From contig NZ_QYZP01000001.1 in assembly GCF_003595215.1 (NCBI RefSeq), positions 744,001 through 808,000 on the forward strand: a DNA stretch of 64,000 nucleotides. The letters run 5' to 3'. Under the pieces are notes generated by a model. That model worked only from the letters and a program-made list of their open reading frames with translations. It made no database searches and was not told where the DNA came from. The position numbers were made by a program, and so were the translations under genes. The stretch is from Nesterenkonia natronophila. Lineage in GTDB: Bacteria; Actinomycetota; Actinomycetes; Actinomycetales; Micrococcaceae. Shown here one piece after another: positions 36,945 through 44,645 of this stretch. Each line of letters opens with the position of its first letter. Position 1 is the first letter of the stretch.

Positions 36945-37647
36945 AGAAGAAATCCGCGGCTTCGCCCATGCCCTGGCCGAGGACCTGGACAGATTGTTCG
37001 ACGATCTGGAAGGCGCAGCCGCTCTTGTGCGACGGCGCCTGGGCTCGGAGAATGCCAATTCTCGGCGCTGGGGGCCCTTCCAACCCGATCAGCTGCGCAT
37101 GATGGAGGCAGAGGCGGACAGCCTGCTGGAGCGCCACCCGCTGGTTTACGGGGCGGGGATCATCTTCGATCCCGACCGGATCGTCTCCCCGGAGCAGCTC
37201 ATTCCGTGGCGAGTCAGAGGGGAGTCCGGTGCGCCGGAGGCCTACGGATTCGATTTCGACGAGCACTCCCGGGACTACTACGACTTCCTCCAGCTGCCAT
37301 GGTTTGCTGAGCCGAAAGCGACCGGTGAACCGAAATTCACAACCCCCTATGTGGACTTTCTCGGAGTCGATGAGTACATCCTCACCGCGGCTGTGCCGTT
37401 CGCTGACGACTACGGTTTTGTCGGCGTGGCGGGGTCTGACATTGAAGTCAGCACCCTCGAACGGGTGATGATGCGTGCAGCTAAGAATGTCTCCGGACGC
37501 TTCGTGCTACTAGGTGCTGAGGGACGCATTGTCTGCTCAACGACGGCGCGCTTCCTCCCCGGTGAGCTCCTTGAGCAGGACACCGTCAGCGGTCATCAGC
37601 TGATGCTGCCCACTCGGGTCCCCACGCTCAGCCTCTACTGGGAGTGA
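36934..37647 (+). CDS. soluble Cache-domain protein
   Basis: A 237-residue protein with a PDC/Cache-like ligand-binding region: FDFDEHSRDYYDFLQLPWF, then TTPYVDFLGVDEYILTAAVP and GVAGSDIEV, the usual two-lobe order. Cache domains are normally extracytoplasmic parts of receptors, but here no signal peptide or membrane segment exists and there is no output domain, so it should be cytoplasmic. The ATG at 36934 follows AAAGGA. Coupled to the GntR gene and convergent with the amidotransferase gene (20-bp tail overlap). It may present an amine or acid signal to GntR, or be a small enzyme-like protein; unknown. Confidence 0.75.
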   Translation: MSVEEEIRGFAHALAEDLDRLFDDLEGAAALVRRRLGSENANSRRWGPFQPDQLRMMEAEADSLLERHPLVYGAGIIFDPDRIVSPEQLIPWRVRGESGAPEAYGFDFDEHSRDYYDFLQLPWFAEPKATGEPKFTTPYVDFLGVDEYILTAAVPFADDYGFVGVAGSDIEVSTLERVMMRAAKNVSGRFVLLGAEGRIVCSTTARFLPGELLEQDTVSGHQLMLPTRVPTLSLYWE

Positions 37648-38440
37648 GTCTCGCCCGGGACCGAGCCTCCTCCAAGAAGGCGTTAAAGAGTGTGAACCTA
37701 TCCTGCTCAGAGCCGTCATCGTCTTCGGGGTGCCATTGGACGCCGACGATCCAGGTGTTGTCGATCCGTTCGGTGCCCTCAACCACTCCGTCATCAGCCA
37801 CTGCGGCCACGCGCAGTCCAGCGCCGACGGTGTCGACTGCCTGATGATGCCCGCTGCGTACGGTGAGCCGCTCACGGTCGAAGATTTCCCGGACCTTGGT
37901 GCCGGGCATAAGAGTCAGTGTCTCGTCCAGGAAGCTGGGCTCGCCTTTGTCGCCGTGGTGGAGGCTTGAGGGCTGAATGTCCGGAATGATGGTCCCGCCG
38001 CAGGCCACGTTGAGAATCTGTGACCCGCGGCAGATGGCCAATAGAGTCGCATCAGTATCCATTGCCCAACGGGTGATGGCTAACTGGCGTGTGTCCGAGA
38101 CGGGATCGCGACCATATTCGTTGGCGACGTCGCCCCTGTGGCCGTAGAAACTGGGATCGATGTCTCCACCGCCAAGCATGAGAACCCCGTGGGACCGGTT
38201 GAGCAGCTCGAAATCTGGCTCCTCACTGGTGACATCCACCAGGTGGATGCGCGCCCCCAAGTCCTGGAGTGTCTGCAGCGTGACAGTGGTGAACCTGCGC
38301 AGCAGCCCATGGGTTTCGTGGCTCTGCTGCGGCAGATTCAGCTGAGCGACTACGACGATCTCGACGTCTGCCTCTGCCGGGGCAGGCCTGCGCGGCATGA
38401 CGTCTTCACGGGTGAGAACCAGGTCCTCGGAGTTCGACAT
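37628..38440 (-). CDS. class I glutamine amidotransferase, gamma-glutamyl hydrolase type (C26)
   Basis: PuuD-like hydrolase that would remove gamma-glutamate from a glutamylated amine or amino acid. It is 270 residues long: an N-terminal tail of about 25, then the alpha/beta fold with GVLMLGGGDIDPSFYG, nucleophile Cys137 in LLAICRGSQILN, and catalytic His in GVQWHPEDD. It lies 2 bp after a second paralogue of the same family. Having two such hydrolases with one ligase suggests two different glutamylated intermediates, or a heteromer. Confidence 0.88.
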   Translation of the reverse strand: MSNSEDLVLTREDVMPRRPAPAEADVEIVVVAQLNLPQQSHETHGLLRRFTTVTLQTLQDLGARIHLVDVTSEEPDFELLNRSHGVLMLGGGDIDPSFYGHRGDVANEYGRDPVSDTRQLAITRWAMDTDATLLAICRGSQILNVACGGTIIPDIQPSSLHHGDKGEPSFLDETLTLMPGTKVREIFDRERLTVRSGHHQAVDTVGAGLRVAAVADDGVVEGTERIDNTWIVGVQWHPEDDDGSEQDRFTLFNAFLEEARSRARLTPSRG

Positions 38441-38442
38441 CC

Positions 38443-39195
38443 TTAGGAGACCTCCTGATGAGTGCGAGTGGTGCTGCGGGCGGTGGCGCGGTAATCCGCA
38501 GCGGCTGAAATGATCCAAGTGAACAGGGCGTGGTCAGTGGGATGGTGGTGTGCCCGGTCCTCCGGATGCCACTGTACGGCCACAATACGGTGCTGGGGAT
38601 CTTCGAGTGCTTCGATGCAGCCGTCCTCAGCACGGGAGACCACCTGAAGGCCCTGGCCGAGTTTTCCCACCGCCTGATGGTGGTAGCTCGAGACATCGAC
38701 GGTGGTGGCCTCTCCCAGAGCCTGGGCCAAGTGAGTTCCGGGTGTGATGTCGACGTCGTGGACAGTGTCGACATGCTCCTGAGGCTCGGTGGGCCAGTGT
38801 TGGATCATCGAACCCCCGCGTTCCACGTTCCACAGCTGCATCCCGCGGCAGATCAGCAGCGCTGGAATCCCTAAAGTCTCGGCCGCCAGGATTGCCCGAG
38901 CGTCGGCGTCGTCCTGGCCGGAAAAGTCGGTTGGGCTCAGCTGCTCGTCCGGCTTCTGGCCGTAGCGGGCAGGGTCTATGTCGGACCCGCCGGGCAGGAC
39001 CAGGCCGTCCAGCAGGTCCCAGTCATGAAACTCCGCGCCGGGAAAGATCACCAGGGGCTGGCCTCCGGCGCGAACGATGGCCTCGAGGACCGCGTTGGCG
39101 ACCACCGACCCTGAGTAGCGTAGGCCGTTGACGGACTTGGACCACATGGCTGGCACGCCGATGCGCGGCCGTGACTGCGTGGAGAGAATGGTCAT
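38443..39195 (-). CDS. class I glutamine amidotransferase, gamma-glutamyl hydrolase type (C26), paralogue
   Basis: A 250-residue PuuD-like protein (MTILSTQSRPRIGVPAMW) with LPGGSDIDPARYG, Cys116 in ALLICRGMQLWN and His in AVQWHPEDRAHH. The start overlaps the preceding gene by 4 bp (ATGA). It is diverged from its neighbour, so this is not a recent duplication. The role is as above: release of the product from its gamma-glutamyl adduct. Confidence 0.87.
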   Translation of the reverse strand: MTILSTQSRPRIGVPAMWSKSVNGLRYSGSVVANAVLEAIVRAGGQPLVIFPGAEFHDWDLLDGLVLPGGSDIDPARYGQKPDEQLSPTDFSGQDDADARAILAAETLGIPALLICRGMQLWNVERGGSMIQHWPTEPQEHVDTVHDVDITPGTHLAQALGEATTVDVSSYHHQAVGKLGQGLQVVSRAEDGCIEALEDPQHRIVAVQWHPEDRAHHHPTDHALFTWIISAAADYRATARSTTRTHQEVS

Positions 39196-39914
39196 GAGGG
39201 TCTCCCTGTGTGAAGCTCCGCGGGGAACGGCAGCTGTGGCATCCATTTGGCCCAGACCTCTGCCAGCTGTCCTGATTCGATGACTCTGCTCAGTGCACTG
39301 TTCAGCGTCTCAAGAAGTTCCGGCCTGTCTTTGGCCACTCCGACGCCCCACGCATTCTTTGTGGGGGAGGTGAAGGCGATGTCGAACTCCGGATCGTCTC
39401 CCAGCGGCACTGTGACCACATCGTCGTCGACCATGGCGTCCACGCTGCCGTCGCGGACAGCGGCGATCATGTCTCCGAAGACATCGTCTGAGGCAGTGAA
39501 CGGCACCGGGATGGCTCCGGGGAACGTCTCAGCCAACTGCATGTTCGCGCTGTCAGCAATAGCGGCTACCCGCCGCCCGGAAAAGTCGTCAGGTCCCCGG
39601 GCGAAATCTCCGGCCCGGACCAACACGGACTCGTCGAATATGGCATACGGACGGGTGAAGTTCACCTGCTCCTGGCGCGTTGGAATGATGCCTTGGCCGC
39701 ACCACACTGCGTCAGCCTCGTGGCGCTGCACCATGGGGATCATGTTGTCCCAGGACGTGAGCATCCAGGTCACGTGCGCTCCCAATTCCTGGGCCACCAA
39801 CCCCGCCACCTCGGGCTCGTAGCCTGAACGGGTCCGACCGCCGTCGGGGGAGAGGTTGAACAGTGGTGGGGCGTGGGAGTCTATGCAGGCGAGTTTCAGG
39901 TCTTGCATCGCCAT
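39192..39914 (-). CDS. amino-acid-binding-protein-like (SBP_bac_3) protein without signal peptide
   Basis: A 240-residue protein with the type-3 solute-binding fold: LKLACIDSHAPPLFNLSPDG, SGYEPEVAGLVAQEL, the mid-domain VRAGDFARGPDDFSGRRVAA and the C-terminal SQLAEVWAKWM-like helix. The start (ATG 39914 after AAGGAGG, or ATG 39908) leaves no room for a signal sequence; the open frame further upstream is antisense-like and unsuitable. No permease or ATPase is nearby. It lies between the ligase and hydrolase genes, so it may work in the cytoplasm, as a ligand carrier, sensor or, as in cyclohexadienyl dehydratase relatives, an enzyme. Confidence 0.8.
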   Translation of the reverse strand: MAMQDLKLACIDSHAPPLFNLSPDGGRTRSGYEPEVAGLVAQELGAHVTWMLTSWDNMIPMVQRHEADAVWCGQGIIPTRQEQVNFTRPYAIFDESVLVRAGDFARGPDDFSGRRVAAIADSANMQLAETFPGAIPVPFTASDDVFGDMIAAVRDGSVDAMVDDDVVTVPLGDDPEFDIAFTSPTKNAWGVGVAKDRPELLETLNSALSRVIESGQLAEVWAKWMPQLPFPAELHTGRPS

Positions 39915-39939
39915 GAGGCCTCCTTCGGCGCTGTCGGGT

Positions 39940-41427
39940 TCACGGGATGGCCTGCCAGTACTGCTTATACTCCCACTCGGTGACGGCGCCGCAGTATCGG
40001 GCCCATTCGTCGGTCTTGAGCTCCAAGTACAGCGACGCCAACTCTGCGGGAAGGGTGCTCTGAATGTATTCGTCGGCCTTGAAAGCGTCCAGCGCATCGC
40101 CGAGGGTCATCGGCAGTGGATCGCCGGTTGAGCCCGGTGCAGGGGGCTCAATGCGGTTTCCGATCCCGTCTGCCATGGCGGCCAGCAGCAGGGAGTGCGA
40201 TAAGTACGGGTTGACCGAAGCATCGGGCACCCGCATCTCGGCGCGGCCGTTGGCAGAGATGCGCACTGAGCTGGCACGGTCATCCAGACCCCAGTTGGCT
40301 CGTGCGGGAGCAAACTGTCCCGGATCCCAGAAGCGCTTGTAGGAGTTCACGGTGCTGGACATGACCAGCATCATGCCCGCAGCGTGTTTGAGAATACCCC
40401 CGATGGCCCAGCGGCCCAGCTGGGACATGTGCAGCTCCTCGACACCGTCAATGACGAAGGCGTTGTTGCCGTTGGCGTCCCAGAGGCTGATGTTGTGGTG
40501 ACAGCCGTTGCCCATAGAACCCAGGTATGGCTTCGGCATAAAGCTGGCCTCCACGTCGAACTCACGCGCCACCTGCGAGCAGATCTGACGGTAGGTGACC
40601 AACCGGTCAGCGGTGAGCTCGGCGTCGTCGAAGTTCCAGTTGCACTCAATCTGGCCCTGGTCCTCGTAGTCGGTCTCGATCATGTCGAAGCCGAGCGAGG
40701 TGGCGTACTCCTGGATCCTCTTGTAGATGGGACGCATCCCCTCCAGGTTCTCCACCTGGTAGGCGGGGGAGTGCCCGGGAATCAAGACTGGTTCAATGGA
40801 TTTTCCGTACCAGGTCATCTCCGGCTCCGTGCCGGACTTCATGGTCAGGCCAAAGGTGTCTTTCATCAGCTGATGGGTGCGCATCAGGTGGGCGCGAGAG
40901 TCCGTCCCCAACGGCCTGCCCCCGACCTCCGGCAGGTGCGGCGGCTCATAGGTGGTGCAGAAGATGCGACCGATCTCGCCGTCCCAGGGATACTGCTGGA
41001 ATGTGTCCGGAACCGGCAGTGCAACAAACTCTTTGGCGGTGATGCCGCCGATCAGGTTGCCGAAGATATCGTTCTGCAGGTCGGAGATCGCGGTCCTGTG
41101 GAAGTTGATTCCGCGCTCCAGGTTCCGCACCACGTGCTTGGCGGGCACCATCTTGGCGACGGTGCGGGACTTCAGTGTCGGAATCGTGTAATAGATGTAC
41201 TTAACTCCGGAGCGGGCGATCTGCTCGGTGATCCGATCCACGGTTTCCTCAGTGAGGTTCGCACTCTGGTGGCGGTAGAACGCCTCGCGGTCGGTCAGGG
41301 CTGAGTGTGCCCGGTGCTGATAAAGGCTGGTGAGGCTCTGACCTGCAGTGCGTGTTGCCTGGTGCAGCTGGTCAATGAGGGGTTCGTGGCCGGTGGGGAG
41401 ATCGGTTTCAAGGTTTGTCGTGGTCAT
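39940..41427 (-). CDS. glutamine synthetase family ligase (PuuA/pip-type)
   Basis: ATP-dependent ligase of 495 residues that probably joins glutamate through its gamma-carboxyl to an amine. GS core motifs are visible: the N-terminal beta-grasp with FGNLIGGITAKEFVALP, metal-binding EPEMTWYGKS and QIECNWNFDDAELTAD, the GNGCHHNISLWD segment (His that positions glutamate), and the C-terminal RISANGRAEMRVPDASVNPYL. The divergent N-terminus and lack of the GlnA adenylylation region argue against a housekeeping GlnA. Mycobacterial pip/mor loci and aniline operons carry such a gene. Start MTTTNLET at 41427; ATG 41439 also fits. Confidence 0.85.
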   Translation of the reverse strand: MTTTNLETDLPTGHEPLIDQLHQATRTAGQSLTSLYQHRAHSALTDREAFYRHQSANLTEETVDRITEQIARSGVKYIYYTIPTLKSRTVAKMVPAKHVVRNLERGINFHRTAISDLQNDIFGNLIGGITAKEFVALPVPDTFQQYPWDGEIGRIFCTTYEPPHLPEVGGRPLGTDSRAHLMRTHQLMKDTFGLTMKSGTEPEMTWYGKSIEPVLIPGHSPAYQVENLEGMRPIYKRIQEYATSLGFDMIETDYEDQGQIECNWNFDDAELTADRLVTYRQICSQVAREFDVEASFMPKPYLGSMGNGCHHNISLWDANGNNAFVIDGVEELHMSQLGRWAIGGILKHAAGMMLVMSSTVNSYKRFWDPGQFAPARANWGLDDRASSVRISANGRAEMRVPDASVNPYLSHSLLLAAMADGIGNRIEPPAPGSTGDPLPMTLGDALDAFKADEYIQSTLPAELASLYLELKTDEWARYCGAVTEWEYKQYWQAIP

Positions 41428-41456
41428 GATGTTTCCCATCTCGATGGTTGATCTGC

Positions 41457-42725
41457 TCAGTTGGTCGTCAGCTGCGTGGGGGCGAGGAGTTCGGACAGTG
41501 GCTGCCCGAGGTGGCTGCGGAGCTGGATCAGGCGTGCCGGTGGCAGTGCAATAGTCACCAGACCCACAATGGTGTTGTCTCGCGTGTAAGCGACGGTGAC
41601 CCCCTCATCGAGGGCTTCCAGACTGCCTTCGATGACGCGGACATCCGTAGCGTGGTGCGGTACGCCCAGACCTTGGACGCGGGTACCGAAGACATCGCTC
41701 CAGAAACTGGGAACGGAGGAGTATGGTGCTGGCGGCTGATTGCCGGTGAGGTCCGCGACCAGGCTCCGTGCGGCGGTCTTCGCGGTGTCGATCGCGCCCT
41801 GCCAGTGCTCGACCCGGCGCGGCAGGCCGTCGGTCCATTGGTCCGGATAGCGAGCGATGTCCCCTACGGCTACTGCATTCTGGGCGCCGAGGACCCGCAG
41901 GTGTTTGTCCACCAGAACGCCGTCGGTGAGATCTAGCCCGTTGCCCTGCAACCACTCGGTGTTCGGCAGTGAGCCCACCGCTTCAACGATGACCTCGGCT
42001 TCCAGCTCGGCGCCGTCGTTGAGTCGTACACCCGCCACACGCTGGTGGTGCGGATCCGTCTGGTCGGTGAGAAACTCGGTGACGACTTTTCTGGTGCGGA
42101 TCTGCAGTCCACGAGAAACGAACCAATCACGCATGGCAGCGGAAACGGTCCCGCCCAGGGCGCGGTGCATTGGACCATTGGAGCCTTCAATCAGCTGCAC
42201 ATCGCAGCCTAGGCTGATCGCAGTGGCCGCCACCTCGCAGCCTACGAATCCGCAACCGATGACGACTACCTTGACCCCGGGGGTGAGCCGCTGCCGCAGG
42301 GCCAGCGAATCGTCGAGGGTCCGCACCACATAACGCCCCGGGGTAGGCCCGGGGACGTCGAGCCGCCGGGGCCGAATCCCGGTGGCGATCACCAGGCCGT
42401 CGTAGTGCAGCGACTCACCAGAGTCCAAGGTGATTGTCTTATCGGTAAGGCTGCATGCTGCTGCCCGTTCACCGAGCCTGAACGTCAGCGGCGCAGCTGA
42501 GGCACGCTGCCGCAGGAGTACCGAATTCAGCGCTTCATCGGGGGAGTGCTGCGAGGCAAGTGTCTCTTTGGACAGCGGCGGCCGGTTGTAAGGCGGATGG
42601 ACCTCGTCGCCGACGAGGACTATCTCGTCCTTCCACCCAGCGCCGCGCATCTGCTCGGCGCTGCGCAACCCTGCCATTGACGCTCCGACGACGACGATGC
42701 GGCGCCCGGTACCCTGAGCACTCAC
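41457..42725 (-). CDS. FAD-dependent ferredoxin reductase
   Basis: Passes electrons from NAD(P)H to the neighbouring ferredoxin and P450. It is 422 residues long with an FAD Rossmann motif VVVGASMAGLRSAEQM, PPYNRPPLSKE, an NAD motif VVIGCGFVGCEVAA and the second FAD motif AVGDIARYPD, the layout of BphA4/rhodocoxin reductases. It starts GTG 6 bp after the ferredoxin stop. Together with the P450 and ferredoxin it makes a complete class I electron chain. Confidence 0.92.
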   Translation of the reverse strand: MSAQGTGRRIVVVGASMAGLRSAEQMRGAGWKDEIVLVGDEVHPPYNRPPLSKETLASQHSPDEALNSVLLRQRASAAPLTFRLGERAAACSLTDKTITLDSGESLHYDGLVIATGIRPRRLDVPGPTPGRYVVRTLDDSLALRQRLTPGVKVVVIGCGFVGCEVAATAISLGCDVQLIEGSNGPMHRALGGTVSAAMRDWFVSRGLQIRTRKVVTEFLTDQTDPHHQRVAGVRLNDGAELEAEVIVEAVGSLPNTEWLQGNGLDLTDGVLVDKHLRVLGAQNAVAVGDIARYPDQWTDGLPRRVEHWQGAIDTAKTAARSLVADLTGNQPPAPYSSVPSFWSDVFGTRVQGLGVPHHATDVRVIEGSLEALDEGVTVAYTRDNTIVGLVTIALPPARLIQLRSHLGQPLSELLAPTQLTTN

Positions 42726-42731
42726 TTCAGA

Positions 42732-42926
42732 TCACTGCTCACCTTTGAGGAAGATCGCCTGCACGGGGCAGACGTCCATGGCGTCTTCGATGTATTCAAG
42801 GTCCGCATCCGGAAAGTCCTCTTTGTACTGCAGGACGCCGTCGGCGTCGAGTGAGAAGTTGTCCGGCGCCGCGATCGCGCACTGTCCGTGGTTGTCACAG
42901 ATGTTCCTGTCGACCCAGACCTTCAT
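42732..42926 (-). CDS. [3Fe-4S] ferredoxin, P450 partner
   Basis: A 64-residue electron carrier with C-x2-H-x2-C (Cys10, His13, Cys16) and Cys53-Pro. The second cysteine of a 4Fe-4S site is replaced by His, as in several actinobacterial P450 ferredoxins. Acidic, suiting docking to the P450. It lies between P450 and reductase genes; the same order occurs in mor/pip loci. Confidence 0.92.
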   Translation of the reverse strand: MKVWVDRNICDNHGQCAIAAPDNFSLDADGVLQYKEDFPDADLEYIEDAMDVCPVQAIFLKGEQ

Positions 42927-42981
42927 GAGCTGTGTCCTTTCCCGAGGGTTTCAGTCGTTGCGGATGATTTGGGATGCAGGG

Positions 42982-44211
42982 CTAACCCTGCGCTGTTTCA
43001 CTGGCCTCGCGCTTGTCGAACGCGATCTTCAGCCTGACGGGGCCGGTGTTGCCCGAGTCCGGCATCCATTCATCGCCGCCTTCCACAATGCCCAGGTTCG
43101 TGATGCGGGTGGCCAGCGCCGGCAGGGCAGCCTGCATGTCGGACCGGGCCACGAAGTGACCCAGACAGTGGTGAACGCCGCCTCCGAATGCATAGTGGGG
43201 CTTGCGCTCAGCTTCCAGATTGATTCGTGTCGGGTCTGAGAACACTTCCGGGTCGGTTCCGGAGGCGTAGGTGAACATGTGCACGGTGTCACCCGGGTGG
43301 AAGGTGAGGTCCTTATGCTGAAATGTGTCGACCACCTCACGGGTGACCCACCGGGTGGTGGGGTTGACCCGCAGAGACTCTTCTACGGCGGCTTCCGCAA
43401 GCTCCTCGGGTCGCGATGCCAGCAATTCCCACTGGTGCGGCTGGCGAATGAAGGACTGCATCGCAAGACCCAGCTGGTTCCGGGTGGTGTCCATGCCGCC
43501 AAAGATCAGCAGGACCAGGAGATTCTGCAGCTGCGCGTCGCTGAGGCTGTCTCCATCTCGGCTAGCATCCACCAGGCGGGTGACGAAGTCGTCCTTGGGA
43601 TTCTGCTGACGATCTGAGATCAGCTGGTCGGCGTAGCGGTGCAGCTCCTCGAGTGCCGCATCGATCTCCTGGATCTCCGCCTTGATATTCACACCCAGGG
43701 CTGCACCCACTGTGGAGGCGAGCCGGTTGATGGTGGGCCACTCGTCCTCATCAATTCCGAGCATGATGCATAGGACTCTTGTGGCGAAGGGGGCGGCGAA
43801 GCCTTCGACGAACTCGACTTCACCGCTGTCAATCCACTGGTCAATGAGTTCGTTGGCCAGTTCGTCGAAGCGGTCTCCGAGGGCCTTGATCTTTCGTGGG
43901 GAGAACGCGGGATTCGCCAGGCGCCTGATGCGGTGATGATCCTCGCCCTCAAGGACCAGCAGATTCTTGGCCCACCAATCGTGGAAGAGGCCATCGTGTA
44001 CACCATGGTGCTGGGGCCACTTGGCTGACCCCTGAATCATTCGCGGGCTCTTCATAAGCGTGGAGACATCCTCGTAGGAGAGGACTGCGATCCCATAGTT
44101 GGTGCGGGCGTACCAGTGCGCATCCCGAGCATCACGCACGGCCTCGGAGGCCATAGCGAAATCCGAAGCTGAGATGTCCAGGTAGGGGACTGTGTCGGCT
44201 GTGGTCGGCAT
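42982..44211 (-). CDS. cytochrome P450, candidate cyclic-amine hydroxylase
   Basis: A 409-residue soluble bacterial P450. I-helix GGMDTT (238-243), ExxR at Glu278-Arg281, heme loop FGGGVHHCLGH with ligand Cys349. AAGGAGA precedes the ATG. It is the first gene of a seven-gene operon with its own ferredoxin, reductase and a GS-like ligase. By analogy with CYP151-type enzymes of mycobacterial piperidine, pyrrolidine and morpholine pathways it may hydroxylate the carbon next to nitrogen and open the ring. Membership in CYP151 was not tested; another secondary amine is possible. Confidence 0.85.
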   Translation of the reverse strand: MPTTADTVPYLDISASDFAMASEAVRDARDAHWYARTNYGIAVLSYEDVSTLMKSPRMIQGSAKWPQHHGVHDGLFHDWWAKNLLVLEGEDHHRIRRLANPAFSPRKIKALGDRFDELANELIDQWIDSGEVEFVEGFAAPFATRVLCIMLGIDEDEWPTINRLASTVGAALGVNIKAEIQEIDAALEELHRYADQLISDRQQNPKDDFVTRLVDASRDGDSLSDAQLQNLLVLLIFGGMDTTRNQLGLAMQSFIRQPHQWELLASRPEELAEAAVEESLRVNPTTRWVTREVVDTFQHKDLTFHPGDTVHMFTYASGTDPEVFSDPTRINLEAERKPHYAFGGGVHHCLGHFVARSDMQAALPALATRITNLGIVEGGDEWMPDSGNTGPVRLKIAFDKREASETAQG

Positions 44212-44364
44212 GCCGGTTCTCCTTAGTAGGGGTTGTCGTGATGATCGACTCGTCCTGAAGCAGCGGCTGCCGCGATTCGGGACTAGTTGTTATCTGCATC
44301 ACTCCATGTGAGATGAAATACTAACAGGAATAGAGGTTTACGCAATACCTCTGGGGTCCTAGTG

Positions 44365-44385
44365 TTCGAGAGCATTGCTCTCGAA
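44365..44385. promoter_or_regulatory. 21-bp palindrome, probable operator
   Basis: TTCGAGAGCA, one base, TGCTCTCGAA: perfect 10-bp half-sites in the 434-bp gap between the divergent P450 operon and EutH gene. Strong candidate site for the cluster's GntR regulator. The gap holds no gene. Confidence 0.65.
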
Positions 44386-44511
44386 TCGATTCCCGGGCAA
44401 TGCAGGTGCCAGGTGAACCCACTGGTGTCTGGTGATATTGCAGAAACTGAGACGAAGAGCGAGGGAGGATTCGTCCGCTGTCAACACCTATGATCAATTT
44501 TGTTACCAAAA

Positions 44512-44527
44512 CGTGACCTGCATCACA
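44512..44527. promoter_or_regulatory. Crp/GlxR-like site
   Basis: CGTGA-N6-TCACA, one base off the TGTGA-N6-TCACA consensus, about 120 bp before the EutH gene. It suggests carbon-state control of amine use. Confidence 0.5.
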
Positions 44528-44645
44528 CACCACAGGCTTTATGGTTTTATCAACCAAACACAGAGGTTTTGGTGATTCGCATCTTGATCACGCGGGCTAG
44601 GACCACCTATAGCTGGCGTGTGACTCGACGACGGAGGTCACGCTC

